A stretch of 64,000 nucleotides of DNA, from assembly GCA_030704615.1 (NCBI GenBank), contig CM060731.1, positions 89,572,756 through 89,636,755 on the forward strand, given 5' to 3'. A program made the translations under genes and the position numbers. This DNA comes from Takakia lepidozioides (taxonomy: Eukaryota > Streptophyta > Takakiopsida > Takakiales > Takakiaceae). Positions 42,619 through 56,507 of the stretch are shown here, in pieces. Numbering within the stretch: the first letter of the stretch is position 1; every line of letters starts with the position of its first letter. The notes under the pieces are model-generated. The model was not told the origin of the DNA and made no database searches. It saw nothing but the letters and a program-made list of their open reading frames with translations.

Positions 42619-45600
42619 TCAATGCACTATGTAAACAAGATCGCCTGCTACCAGGACGTCAGTGGGAACAGGGTTAGTGTAGACATAAGAGACAATGGAG
42701 CCATTAGTACCCACGGGCCGATAGAGGCCTAAAGCCAATGCATTGTCATTGTGTAGCATACCCACGAACAGCTCTTTAAATGTCCGGCCCACATAATACT
42801 TGGGTACTGCCAATTGATCAAGCTTTCGCACCACTATCGGTTTACTGAATTCATCTGCCTCCGGAATAGTGCCTCCCCAGATCAACTGATCCACTATGGT
42901 CACTGTCTGACGGTTGTAGAAAGTTGAATACCTGCAAAAAAAAGAAAAACAAGGGTGTTGTGAATGGAAAGATTTTATTGTAACATTGAAATGAACTAGT
43001 CCAAAGCAACAACCAAAACCACTCACATTAGGACTCCAAGAGCTGCAGGACAAAATCCTTTCCCCTCGATGTAAGCAGCTGCAAACTGGAAGGTGGCTGC
43101 CCGGTGGCGGCGGTACATCTCATTGTCAAAAAGGCGCCGATCAAATGTCCATGTGGGCTGCAAGTACGGAATTTCTGTCTCTTCCCGCAATTCTACTGAA
43201 ACACGGCCCCTTGATGGACGCAGCAGCCGCTCCACCTGGCATGTCAGACCAAGTCCATGGATTCACTAAAGCAGAAGATGGTCAGAGTTAATCACAAGCC
43301 CACCTAGTTTCAAAGCACTTCCATCATACTGCACACTTTAACACATCTTAGGTCCTACCTGCTGTTATGCTACGGATGCAATGACAAGAATGATCTGTGA
43401 GGATGACAACAGTAATTTAAAACTTCAAAAAATTGTCCCAACAAAGATGGAGAGTACTTGAGATAGAGCCACGTGTGTTGGTAGCACAAAACGTTGGCAA
43501 TCTGCGTTTTTGAACTGACTTGTAGATGCTGACATTGCTTCTGTGAGTGACAACAGCTCCCCAGACTTTTTGACTATCTAAGTGGGATATACAAGTACCA
43601 AAACCTTTGCAGAATGTGACAGACCAGATTTCACAAACAGCAACCGTGCACTCTCTCGAGACAATCAGAAGGAATTTTCTCAGTTTCAACCTGCAGTCTA
43701 TTGCATGTCTGTAACAAAGTTGAGTAAAAAGGCATAGCTACCGTTGCCGCGATAAGCACATTGTTCACGTCGAGTGTAAATAATTTCAATGAAGGTGTTA
43801 GGTGGTCATCATCACTCGCAATCTCCAGCACTGGTTGCTCTATCTCGAAGCCCTGGGTCAATATCACCACCTTCTCTGCTACAACATACACATTCCACTG
43901 AGGATGTAACTGCGAGGAAAAACAGGCGACTCAGCATCCTGCCTAGCCCAAGAATGGAAGTTGAGGAGTACCTGAGAACTGCTACACTGGACAAGCAAAT
44001 TGTGTTGGTAACTTCTACGAGAGAAATCGTTCAGTACAGGGCCTACTGTTCATACACCCATCAGCTACATAGAAGACATGATTCAATTAGAGCTTAACCG
44101 GTTGCGTCAAAACCTGCTCAAAATTTTGGGGTGAAGTATCGTGAAGAGTTCCCCCTTGCCAGCACAGAACAAAGTTGATCAATTAAAAAACTTCAAGGGA
44201 CATAGATGTCTGTTTAAGGGTAAAAGAGAATAACAGATTCCTGTGGAATGAGGACGCACCTGCTTGCAGTACCCCGGCCCGCACCAAATCTAGCTCATAG
44301 ATAGGACACCCTTTTACAAAATAAACGTCCTCGTAAAAGCCAACGCAGCCCCAATCAGGAGCACTGGGCTCTTTCGGGTGCAGAATTACGATTGCTGGGT
44401 TGGGCATGACAGGAGTTCGCAGAAGTGACACAAAGTAGAACAGACTAGTGGGCCATTGGCCCTGTATACACAGCAGTACATGGGGCACCTGGAGCTTGAC
44501 TACATTCAAAGTTCGTTCCTTCAGGTTTTCCTGAATTTCCTTTGCTCGTCTTTCCAGGATTGGGGGATCGGGTTTGCTGAACTTCTGAAGAGGAGGCCAG
44601 CTCATAGTCATGTTGATGGCCTCCTCTAATGAGACTACGCCTTTGATCGCTAACCGGGGTGTATCTGAACTCTTCCTAGAACTTTCACTATCGTCTTCAC
44701 CGGTAGAAGAGGTCGATATAAAATGCTGAAGGTGGTGCGTTGGCACATTGCTTCCCCCTACAGGTTTCCCCACTGACCCAGTTAAGGACTCCCTGAACTG
44801 TGTCAGTTCGAGGTCAGAGCTTGTCATCGAAATTTTGTGGTCCATAATATTGGTAGTCAATCCATCTTGTTTGGAAGCTGTTGGTTCACTCCTTTTGACT
44901 TGTTGCAACAGATTGTCTTCCTCTGACAGTTTTTGAAAGATTTTTTGGCGAAGACAAGGGACAAAGTGCCAACCACACCATGGGTGTAGGCTATCTTTCC
45001 CAAATTTTGACACCTGTTCAGCAGTCGGCAGGTCCTTCGCAATGGCCAAACCAACATCTGTGCCTTGTATAGCACGTCCTCTTGGATAGAGAAGCACTTC
45101 CCGCAGATTTTCTTGGTCATCAATTGAAACATCAAGACCAAACAGAATGACACTGTATCTGAGGTACACCAGTTCTGCAGCCTGTAGGAACTGTCCCATT
45201 CAGATTACCACCATACTAATCTTTTTCATTGGCTCCTTTCATCTGCTTTTGTTGAAACTTGGACTACACGATTACCCAGAGTTCTGTGCTTGTCTCAACA
45301 GCACAGGTAGCTGGAAGTTCCGAAGGTTTAAAAGTACCAGGGGGCTTAAGGAACTGAACATGTTTAGAATTCACAGATATCAGTATGGTCATTCATGAGC
45401 AACAGAGACTTAGACTGGATTTTGGGAACATATTATTCAGGCCCTATCCTAAACTGATTTCCATCACCAACCTCTTAGTCCTGGAAGATACAAAAGCTGC
45501 AATTATATTTCGAACAGCCCAGGGCACCAGACAGTAGTAGACGGTTGACCAAGATTTCCATAGCAAGTTTTATGTTGGTGAAAGTAATCATCACACCTGC

Positions 45601-48600
45601 TTATGGCCAAGGGCATGACTCACCTGCTCAAAGAGTAAGCCCTCCCTATGAAAGCAGGCAGGTAAGATTACGGGGAAGACTTCTTGATGAAGACCATGCA
45701 CGTATTGCATAATCCAATGCCCTGGTATGGGTTTCGAGAGTGTTAATCCTGACCGAAATAGATTGATCACAAAAGTTGTCAATCCTTTGATGTGGCAGCT
45801 GCACAACATATAAGGTGTTGTTTGGTTAAGTGATTGCCAATACTTGGCGCGGAAAATTCTCATGATCTGTCAGCCTCTCTGCCCAATGGCAGAATAAACG
45901 CTTGTTTCCTTTCTGAGCTGTGAGATGGAGCAAGATCTCAAATGTTTAATTTATCTTTTGACAAAGCTGACAATGAGAGGAGACGGTCAGAACCTGCGTG
46001 CAAGAAGCTTGAAGCGGATAACATCGAGGCAGATGATCTCAATACCACTCTCAGTTTCATCCCAGATTGCGCTTGCCTGCTTTTCAGGCTTCAGTAACTC
46101 CACGATGACTCGCACCTGTGGTCCACAATGGCGGTGCACTGAAAGTGTCCTCACAATTTGCGCCGCATCCTCAGCATCTGGATCCTGTGCTCTGCATTGA
46201 TTGTCATTGTCCAAGAATACTAGCTCATATGTATGGATGATTGGATCCCCACCAACAAACACCTTAATCTTAATCCAAGAACATCTCATGATTGTAAGGG
46301 CCCAGGTCTTGTTTGTGGGTACCATTTCTTGTCCTGGTAAATTTCTTTAATGAATGTCATTGCAGCTCCTTAGGGCAGTGCCTTGATTCTTTCTATATGT
46401 TTGTGTCCTCTTGTCTGTTGCCTCTTAATTAATGTTCAAGTTGGCAATATTTCATTCACTAGTACCGGGGCTGGCTCTAACTGGTCATTCCTCACCTCAA
46501 ACTGTGCACCCCAATCACTGCTGGTGGTCATGGGTGGCAAGTTCTCTCCCGTTTCTCCCACTTGAGCATCTGTGGACTTGCATCTGTGGACTTGCCCACA
46601 TGATTTACAGAATGCAAGTAGATCATAAGAACAGCCCATGGTTTCTTTGATCTTTGTCTGTGCGACTACTCCACGAACTTTCTTATTATTGTTCTGCTGA
46701 GAGCTAGAACCGGTCCAAAGTTTCAGACAACTCATCCTTCTCTGAGACTGGCAAGAGCTGTAAGCCCCATGGGTAACTCTTTCAATCCAAAAAGTGATTC
46801 TAACCCTTTAATAAAAAAATCTGAGCTCTAATAAATGTAGCATTGAGGTCACAGAAGCACATGAGACATGACAGATTATTCTATATTACCTTGGCTTGCC
46901 GATCGGCCAGTAAATAAAATGCAGAGGCGATCCTTGCACACACTCGGTCCAGGTCTGAATCTTTCACTGGTGTGCCCTGTATAAACTCAACCCGATCTTT
47001 GTAGTGTATTAACAGTGTCTTAAGCTCAAACCTGGCAAGACCAAAACAAGCAATGTGTTATCCCACTTGATCCCACTGTTTTGTGGTACAGTGTTTCTTT
47101 CTGTATCTGCAAAGTATACAACGGAGATGCAAGGGCTAGCTAAGCCAACATGTGTCAGCAGACTTCACTCAGTTACCTCAAGTTCAGGCATGCTGGCTGG
47201 AAACGAAAGACAAACTAGTGACCGCAGTGGAAACTGAATTCATGGTTCAAATCTTGCTGAGTTTACAGACACTAGAATAATCATGGCAGAGGTTAATAAG
47301 AGAAGTGAAATGAAATGATACTTTATAATTTCCACGAGAAGCATAAAGAGCTTATGGGACAAGGAGGAAGAAAGAAACAAGAAGAGAGAGGGGCCACAAA
47401 CAGCCCAAAAGCAAAGGAGTGAGCACGCACGAGGGCTTAAATGGAGCCAAAATCACCACCCGCAGAGGGTACGCAGGCATGTCTGCATCCATAATCACAG
47501 CTGCTTAGAGTCCTCCCCATTTTGAAAGGAACATACTTCCAGTAGGATTATTCTAAAGCTGATGAAAGCTCATAGGTAGAACAGCCATAGAAACATTCTT
47601 AAAATGGAACTCAATGACAAGGTGATTCCCCTCCAGCATGTCACTCCCACCTTCTAGTGATTGCTGAATCTCATGAAGTTGTTTCAGGTAGTGTCCTTTT
47701 AAAAATGCACTCCCTCTCTCCTAAGCCCTGGTAGACTACATCAGACACACCTTTAATATGACTGGGATGGTAGAATTCTGCCAGGAAGTCTTGCACAGTG
47801 CGATATGATAAGTTGCCACTCACAATAACGAATCGTGAACCCACCACCTTCCTCAGTGTCAACCTCCCTCCATAAGGTCTGCTTGTGAGGATTATCATCC
47901 ATCCATCCACTACAACTGTGACCAACATGTATTTACTAAATCTGAATAGAGTTGGAGAAATGTTGCCCTGGAACTATATGGCAAGTTGTGGCATTCAAAC
48001 AATTTCACACAATGAAAGGTGCAGCAGTATGGTCAGCTTCAACACTGAAACAGAAAAAAGCAGAAAGGAAACCACATTGAACATTCTAGAAAGTACAAGA
48101 ACAAAGTGGAGTTGAGTACCCATGCGACACATAACAATACTGTCAGTCAAGAAGAGGTTATGTGGGGTAAAACTGCCAGACTGCTCTGCCCTCGTTGATG
48201 AGAACAATGAATTCTTGGTCCACATCAAGTGGGATCCCTCTCCATTTCAGCAACTACATCTTGCAGTAGGCAGAAAGCACTGGTTTTTGTTTTTTTCATG
48301 TACTATGTACAGTTAAAGATTTCACATTGGTTGCATGGATACATTCAAAACATTGCACCCCATTCCATAAGACCAGCCTTCAGCCATAACCACAGGATTT
48401 TTCCAGTATTTGACAAATGTGTAGAACAGCAACTCGTAGGGATAACAATTGTCTGTATAAGACTGGAATTGCCTTCCCTTGCAGGGGGCATACCTGGACC
48501 AGTTTTATACTTGAAGAACTTCAGCAGTTTAGCAGACACCAACTAATCAAAACCACTATAATTTCTTCTAAAAGGCACTCTTTGAATACCCAGCTGGTAC

Positions 48601-51600
48601 AGATATAGATGGATAGATGCATGTACCTGCGGGAGGCAAGCTGCAAGATGTGGTTTATTTGGGCAGGTAAAATCACCAGTGCTCCGATGATGGTACACAT
48701 AGCTACAAACCTTCCCCACTGGGAGCTGGGTGTGATATCCCCATAGCCAACAGTAGATATCTGTGACAGCAGCAAAGTGCCATCAACGAATGCTAGACCA
48801 AATTGTAGAAGGTCACCAATGAAGAACATTAAATGATATAGCTTTGTTGAAAACCATATGTAGTACCTAGAGCAATGGAGAAACCCAAACTTCACCAAAA
48901 CAAGAGGACGCCCCACAAAGTTTTGGATCTGCTAGACTAACTTGGGGGGTTGGAAAGACGACCCACCGTAACAATCATGAAGTAAAAGGCATCATAAAAA
49001 GTCCAGCAACCCCAAGGGGGACACCGCTTGTCTTTTTTGACACTAGGTGGAGTTGCCCTGTTGTCCACCCACTGTAAGATGCCAGCCGCTATGAACACTG
49101 CACAACACTAGACGCTTCAAGGTTACTATCAATTATCAAGCTATTTGTAGTTTGCCTTTATCTACCCTTCATGCAAAAAAATCTATATTCCCTTGATAAA
49201 ACAGATGGTATCTACAAAATTGCATTGCACTCTTTTTTCTTATAATCAAGTTGACTTGGACCGAATTTCTGACTTCAAAAAAAGTAGAGTATGCAAGAGA
49301 TTACCACAGTCTAAGACCAAAAACGATGAATTGCTAGGCTTGTTATATGTGAGCACGCACGCATATCCAGCCCAGGACTAAGATTCATACCCACTCCAAA
49401 CGTGTACATAGCAAGAATAAAAATCTGTTCTTTGATGGCAGACCCCGTAAGCCCCGCCACTGAGGTAATTAAGGGCGCAACTCTACGTCAAAAGCATTCC
49501 AACAAACTGGTCAGCAACTCGATTTCATTCATTAAAGTACAAATTGTCATAGAGATAAATGTGAAAAGTCTCTGAAGCCAACTCTCGAATCTCAATGGGC
49601 TTGCTCACATGGGCCTGACAACACCTATTTAAACCAATAATGTTGAGAAAGCAAAGGTTTGAATAATTTCTCTACACACAAGTTAGTTAGCAACGATCTT
49701 TGTAGATCAGATCCGAAAGGCCTCTTCAAAACATCACTTCAGAAGTCACCAAAACAACGTAGATATCACCTTAAAACACGAAAGAAGAGCAGTATAGCAG
49801 CGCCATTGTCCTTCCGGGAGCTGTGTACACATTCCAAATGCAAAACATCATAACTCAATTACTCTTCTGTTAGCATTCAACGTTCCAGGGCTGTCCCCTG
49901 CTGCAAACACTCTCGACTTGCAAATGAGATGAAACCACCAAACAGCACTAGTCACATTTGTGGATTAATAAAATTAATTGATCTGTAGAGGTGGTGGGTG
50001 TGGTGGTGCACCTCCAGTATACGATAATAGGAAGAGTGCTGATGAGATCGACTATGCCAGTGCCTGACAAGATATAGTAAAGGCGAACAGGCGCACTGCG
50101 GAACAAACGTAAAAAGTCGCAATGAATATAATAATCTGAACTAGGTGTTATACACTCCCGGGCTTACTTTTTGGCAATTGCATAGAGGGAAGGTGCTAAT
50201 GTGGCAATGTTCTACCTTTAGTCTTTTACAACCATTCCAGCGAGATAACTACTGCAGGAAGCGAAACTGGTCCAAATATTACCCTACGCCAAACTTTCAA
50301 GTGGTAAGTTGAGGCAATTATATAAGGCCCCTTTCAAAATCACCTTATTACTGCTCTCTGTTCTCGGCATATCGCAAAACATATCGCAGCGCTTAAGTTA
50401 CCTTACAGTCAAGATGGAACTAGGGTCACAAAGCGGCCCGATACCTGTAGAGCTTAAGGAGATAATCCACCACAAAGAATAGCCCACATGATAGTTCCAC
50501 GATCCTGATCCAGTCCTCTGTTACATCATGTGTGTATCTGCTGGCAACAAACTTAGCTAGTTACTATATGTACATAGATCTATCTATAGTGAGATTTTAC
50601 AGCATTCTGAAAACTGTGAACAGGGGCAACCCTGCCATATCGGAATTGCTGTAAGACAAGTTTGTTCACGCCAAAAAGAAGCTGGTAGTTGAAATATGAG
50701 TCACTCGGACTAGGAAATAGAGGGACTTCATGCTGAAGCTGCTGACAAGAGGCACGCTAGGACCGTTCCAGCTGGATCTGAACCTGTATTTAGGTGACAA
50801 ACGCATACACATACTTTAGAAGTGAAACTTCAGTCATGTTACAACAGACACTTACGTTGATTGTACATAGAGAAGTACTGATGTCATCGCCGCCAGAAAC
50901 TCCAGCTGCAAGCTGACAGGGAATCTGTTACCACGATAACTTGACAACGGATATTTCGAGCTCGAAAATGAAAATTCTTGATGCTCTATAGAAGGGCTTT
51001 CAAGAACAAGTAAACACAGCAAATCTGCGCATGTAACGCTCTACTTCACCCGCCATAGGAAACCACTTCATGCCTTGTACAACTGCACCTGGACAGCCAG
51101 GTCTCCATAACTAGTGATCAATGCTGAAACGAATCACCTGCTTTGACAGATAAAAATTTATCCTTTACTGCAAGGAATTACGACATCTACAAATATAGAC
51201 TAATTTGATTGCTCCGTAGGACGAAATAAAACGTACAAAACATGTATATAGAGAGAGCATTAGGAGGTAAGAAGAAAGCCATATAGTCCATGGATGTCCA
51301 GAGATCCAAGTAGGCCTCACCCAGTGTAGTAAGGAACTCAGCGGTCCTTCACGAATGGCGACTCGCACTTTGGTTGTGAACGGTACTTTCCCATACAAAA
51401 ATGAGTCGTGATACGTTGAAAGAACATCCTACATTCAACTCTAGCAAAAACAACCTTTGAGTCATATGTCTACTTGATAAAGTCATGCTTGTCCAGACAC
51501 CCCAGTGACATTGGATGCTGATTTCCAGCTATCACCATAGGATTCAGTGATAGGAGTTCCTTGAAAAGTTCTTATTCAGAACAGAGTTGATCGCCAACTC

Positions 51601-53707
51601 CGGAGAAAGTAAAATTTATACAGGAGACAATCAGAGAATTTCCATTCCTGAGAAGCTCGGACATGAGTCGTACATGCGCTAGAATATATAAGGTCCTGCA
51701 GCTACTCTCCGAGTACATCGCAAATCTTAGCTGGTACCCTATTTGTATTTACACAATCTCGAGGTCAAATCGTTTTGGGCGAACTCGTACTGATCCAAGT
51801 TTAATCCAGCCCTTCCTCGAGAACTCATTGATCAACAGTCAGTCTACAGTGAGTAAATTATCAAATGGAGCCCGACCGGTTACCTGGTGAGCATTGACCT
51901 GCTTGTCCATGCCTTGTTTCATAAGCCACAGAAAGCCATCGATAATCTTGTCCTCAAGTGAACCCGTACGTCTGCCCAACGCGAAGCGCTGCGATAACAT
52001 CTTCCTCTCGGCCGGTACAGATTTTTCTTGGAAAGTCTCTTCTCTTTCATGGCGTGCCTCACCCTCATCATCCACCATGGGTGTGCACTCCCCACTAGGT
52101 GAAATGAGCAACCTACGCTTTAAAGAATCAGTATCAATTGATGAAAAAAGTGTAAGAAGGGAGGAATGCTAGTATAAAGGAAACTAGATATACACTGGAG
52201 AGGAGCCCCTGAGCCTTCCCCATCTGGAGATTGCGGCCTGTTCGAAATGTGTATATATGGCCATGTCGAGTGTGAACAATATAATATAGACCTGTCGGCC
52301 TATGTAGATGCGATTAAAAAGGTGTAGAAGATAAAACCGAATTGGAATTGAGTTCGATGATCAGAAACCAACCTCCGTGAGCATGTACGCGCCCGGTTAA
52401 ACGCCTGGGGGTGGGCAACATCCTCGCGCATTTCATCTAGTGCAGGAACCGTAACCTCCATGGGGTCCACCTCATCTAGTTGCTTCAAGCTCTCTACGCG
52501 GCTGCATTCAGCAAATTATGCGAACAGCAAGTCAAGGGTACAATCTGTAGCTTGGACAGGAGGCCTTGAAAACGTTCATGACATGCGGACAGTATACATG
52601 TGGCTTTATTTACGGGAATGCTTTGAACACGCCGCTTCCTTCAGAATCCAGAATCCAGTCTGATCTATGCTTCATGTCTAGATGTCAAGGTTGTCATATT
52701 AATTACATCTCCTACAGCTGGCGCTCTATTTCGACGTCAAACCAGGTAACAATTGAGCATTTTCGATATGTACGTACACATGTTTCTGGGCATCTACTTT
52801 GTTTAGAGGTGCATGGCAAGCTTGCATACTAATTTTTAGCTGGCCTGTCGTGGTCCTCGGGAGTTCACCTATCGCAATTCCACTATCTGTGTCATTTCGG
52901 TACGAGTACTACGGACTGCTCACGGACTGACGATTGTTACAAATTACATTACAGAGGGCTATGATTTAACAAAGTGACAGTTTGAGCCGGATGCAGAGCT
53001 TGCAAATTAAATAAAGCAGACGTACGTTCTAGATAACGAATTTTCCAGGTCTGGCTTCTTCCACTGCTGAGCCTCTGGGTGGGTCACACACCTCAGAAAT
53101 GAGCGCGAGAAAGGGGATGGGAAAGGAGGAAAGGAACATATATGTATTCGCATGTGAAAGAGAATCTTGAGCCAAGAATTTTGGGGGGCAAGAGCAGTGT
53201 AGCAATCATCAACGATATCTGTTCAGACTAAAAGACCAGAACTGGACCAGAACTACGACGGACTTAGCATGAGGAGCTCGAATAGTTATAATCAATGTTT
53301 AAATTCATCAACTTTATAGACATAGCCGTAAGGCAATATTTAAACTTCCGCCAACGTGATTTGGAAACCGGTCGGCTTTCATGATCCAGGTCAGACTCCT
53401 AGAAAACCAGCTGGACATCAAGAAGAACAAATCGGAAAAGCACAGACTTGAATCGTCACACATGTGTAGGAAACTCATGCAACGTAATTTAAAGAATCCT
53501 TGACGCGGGAAGAGGGGGAGATAGAGACCTTATGGTTCGACGTTTTCGAAACTTCTGTAATTTTCCACTGACGTCGATCACTGGTGGTGCCATGGCGATT
53601 GTTACCTCACGCTGCAGCTTTGGTGAATGAGGTCGTCTCATGAAGACCGCGCGGTGCACAATTTTTGAAGCGTGCACATCAGCTGTAACTTCATCAGATG
53701 TCGTCAA
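42619..53707 (-). CDS. Slo/BK-type (large-conductance Ca2+-activated) potassium channel alpha subunit
   Basis: Twenty-one phase-consistent exons, ~1,192 residues: 53529-53707, 52373-52501, 51884-52112, 51321-51428, 50856-50905, 50445-50537, 50012-50095, 49770-49820, 49541-49599, 49391-49459, 48967-49097, 48627-48760, 47751-47881, 47169-47214, 46890-47031, 45994-46184, 45624-45798, 44260-45181, 43742-43875, 43027-43235, 42619-42931. Membrane helices: S1 'LEFLAAMTSVLLYVQS', S2 'IVELSCGLFFVVDYLLKLY', S3 'GIVDLISTLPIIVYW', S4 'AAILLFFRVLR', S5 'QIFILAMYTFGVVFIAAG'. The pore has filter 'STVGYGDITPSSQWGR' and S6. The cytosolic gating ring has RCK1 ('SRFVIVSGNLSYRTVQDFL', 'DPDAEDAAQIVRTLSVHR') and RCK2 ('VPHVLLCIQGQWPTSLF', 'ALGLYRPVGTNGS', 'YVYTNPVPTD'). 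A ~200-residue linker separates the RCK domains. The first exon and the 47169-47214 exon are the least certain. No acidic Ca2+ bowl like that of animal Slo1 is seen. Confidence 0.9.
47303..47400 (-). repeat. Short interspersed copy of a LINE-type 3' end in a channel intron
   Basis: 'gaaatgaaatgatactttat' followed by '...aaagagcttatgggaca' is one of at least six copies in the right third of the window (others near 57913, 59430, 60517, 60627, 61608). On the minus strand each ends in an (ATTTC)n-like tail, suggesting the 3' terminus of one retrotransposon family. Confidence 0.6.
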
Positions 53708-54688
53708 ATAATTATAAGTACTCTTATATCAGCGGTCGTGTTTTAAAGTGTAACTTGACTCACTGGTTACAACCAGACAACACTTCCGAAGAACAATCCC
53801 TGGCCAGCTTGAATCCTGGTTTCCTAGTTTCACTTGTAGGAACATATTAGTGTATACAACAATCTAATTATTCTAATCTCCAGATTGAAACACAGTTTGA
53901 TGCTCCCTGAGTGCACCAAAAAGATGCAAAACAGATGCATACATGTATGTATTTTCAAGAGTGGGGGACTTCCCAAAACCATCCCGAGGTTGAGCGGGGT
54001 CTAAACTACTGCAGCTCGCTATTTGATCTCTACTGCATCCCAGGCGATCCCCCTATCATGACTTCAGCGAAAAGAAAACACCTTTATTAACCAGGAAATT
54101 TCTCGAGGGCTGTGCAAAGCAGACTGGCCGATTAAAGACGTCTCAAACACAATGTAACACCGCGGTTCCCACAAGCGAGGTATATTACAACCGCGACTTT
54201 CATACTCCCAGGTGTGCATCCATGAATTGCAAGTCTCAAGAGAGTCTAAATCTACGACTCAGTCGGGCGCTAACCTCAAATCCGTGCTACGCTTTGGTTC
54301 ATCCAGCGCAGCGTGGAGAGCCAGCAGGCAGGCAGCCCGCTGCGGTGACGAGGACAGCCACTTGAGAGCGCCGCCTTCCGTTGTAATCTGCCTCCATCAC
54401 CTCTCGGAACTGCTCTGCTACGCTGTCACCTTCGTACGTACGTACGTTCGTATTTGGTAGGTGCTGCTTACCTACCTAGGTTGTTGCGCGAATCGGGCGC
54501 GACGTAATTTTTCATTCATCCGAGGTGTCTCCTCAGATGGATGCTGTACTGTGGGGTGAACGACTGCAAAACATTCATTCTTCATGTAGACTAGGGTAAC
54601 CTGTGCCGGTGGCCCAAGTGTCGAGGGTCATGTAAGCCCAAGTGCAATCTCCTATGAGATGTTGGCCCAAGTGTCCAATGTCATCTAA
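53708..54688. other. Upstream flank of the channel gene; no gene seen
   Basis: Likely contains the promoter and 5' UTR of the channel gene (minus strand), but no sharp promoter motif can be called. A 'cgta' run ('gtacgtacgtacgttcgt') lies at ~54435. Confidence 0.4.
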
Positions 54689-55045
54689 GGGCCGCTTTAC
54701 GCTACCGCCCAAGCCCAAGAAATCGTTGGCCCGATTTCTACCACTCTTGGGCTGGTCTTGGGCCAACTTCAACGATCATGATCGCACAAAAATAGTCTAT
54801 TTTAATACCAAACTTCTTGGGCCAAAGAGCTTAGAGTTGGGTCGCCATTCTAGGACGGTTCCTTTTTCTTGGTCCGGCCCAAGAAGTTGGCGCCAAAACT
54901 TGTGCCATGTAGGCAAATCACCCACTTCCATTTCCTTGGGCTCGGCCCGTAGCGTAAAGCCGTTGGGCCCAATTTAACGGCCTCCGCCAATTGGAATGCT
55001 CCATTCTCACTTGGTCTTGGGCTTGGCCCTAGTGTAAAGCGGCCC
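54689..55045. mobile_element. MITE of PIF/Harbinger type, 357 bp
   Basis: Starts 'GGGCCGCTTTACGCTACCGC' and ends with its near complement '...GTAAAGCGGCCC'. The 3-bp duplications TAA lie at 54686-54688 and 55046-55048, the target preferred by PIF/Harbinger (TWA). Terminal repeats are ~30 bp with a few mismatches. An internal 'cgtagcgtaaagccg' near 54945 repeats the end sequence. It has no coding capacity. Confidence 0.8.
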
Positions 55046-55733
55046 TAAGTCATCCAAGTCTAATCATATTTTTCCACGGAATCTATGATCTGAGACCTTG
55101 ATATCTCTCCTGTCGAGGCTCTAATCATTGTGTCCACTTTCCAGCGACCAAAAGTACTTGAAATTCGACATCTCCCACAGTGCAGGTCCAAAAATCATCA
55201 GACCAAGCCCGTGCACCCCTCCTCCTCGAGGGCTTTCCAATGGTACCAAGCACCAGGGCTGGGGCCTCGCGGTTGGGGACATCGAAACAAACAAAACAAA
55301 ACAAATGTCTCGATTCATATATTGATTGGTGAGGTGTTTAAATCTGACGGATGATGGATGTCGACCAATTGTTTCTTTTAGGTGGCGATCAGTCAACTGC
55401 TTTGGTGTCAATGAAAATAGCTTAGCCAGGTGATCTCTAATTTCGTGTACAAGTTCATCAGGTTGGTTGTTGATGGGAAGGGAACAATCTAGCTTACAAA
55501 GAGCCTGTCCTTTAAGGGCAGCATTCCATACATTCCGTGTCGTGTCTGACCATACGGGGCTCCTTTGGTGTTCGTCACAACTACCGTCTAAGGAAGACCT
55601 ACAGCTATCCTCTCTTCCTTCACCTTCACAGCTTCAACTTTGGCTGTGCTATTAGCCCTCAAAGCATTGGTTCTATCTTTCTTTGTATTGGCATCCTCCC
55701 CTCCTTCATAGACCTCCGTTTGCACAGGAGAAT

Positions 55734-56123
55734 TCACGGCAGGATCCCGTCAAGTAGGGAATGGTGGCCATGGCTGTTGGCCAGAAGGCCGAGGACCATA
55801 CTAGCCATACTGTCCATAAGCAGGAGGATAGTTTGGTGGTCTGCCACCCCCATAGCTATTAGGGGGTGGCAAATATGAACGAAATACAGGATAGTGATGA
55901 TGCCACTTACCAAGAGTGCCTCCACCATTGCCTTCCCACCACGGCCAATTTTGGTAGGATTTTGAATTGCACCATTTGCCTTCTTCATGTTGCCCGACAC
56001 TTTCTGGAACACCTCTGTCTGCCAATAACTTACAAGCTTGTTCCATGTGTCGTCAGATACAGTAATGGGTTTCCCCTTGCCACTCAACCACGCAGTGTGT
56101 GAATCAAAACGCTGGCTCTTCAT
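55734..56123 (-). pseudogene. Fragment of a plant Ptta/En/Spm-type transposase-associated protein
   Basis: The minus-strand frame has 'ITVSDDTWNKLVSYWQTEVF' and 'GNMKKANGAIQNPTKIGRGG', the 'W..LV.YW....F...S..NK.NR......H..GS' pattern of the plant transposase family associated with En/Spm. A frameshift near 55910 moves the continuation to a frame rich in proline, tyrosine and glycine ('YLPPPNSYGGGRPPNYPPAY'). The start and end are missing. It lies between the MITE and the RabGDI 3' end. Confidence 0.55.
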
Positions 56124-56507
56124 TATACGATGGATGAAAACTTCGATATTCCGAATTATTGGAACCAGAACGATCAGAGTTCAAATAGCGAGTCTTCAAA
56201 GAAAGAACCCCCATAAAGGTTTTTCCAACATCAAACTTTTCTTTGTTCTTGCTCAGATTCATGGCATAACAACGCTCATTCTCTCGTTTGCTACAGAGAG
56301 GGTCATGGTGCTGGCCAAGCTACCATTCCCTTTAGACCACAAATGAGCCTCGATGGGGCCAAACCAAAATCCTCAGGAGCTCAGGTACACTACACTACCC
56401 ATGGAGTTGATTGCTGGTGATATCCTTTGGCAGTCGAGCAAGAAACTACCTGCTTTCCATCAAACCTCTGACATCCTGTTTGTTTTCTTTGGAATTCGAT
56501 TGTCTAC

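Noticed and set aside
51321-51428. Treating this hydrophobic downstream frame as an extra membrane segment of the channel
   Set aside because: The hydrophobic part follows a good GTGAGG donor after 'SSLLHW', so it is intronic; the exon itself is cytosolic and joins in phase to S1.
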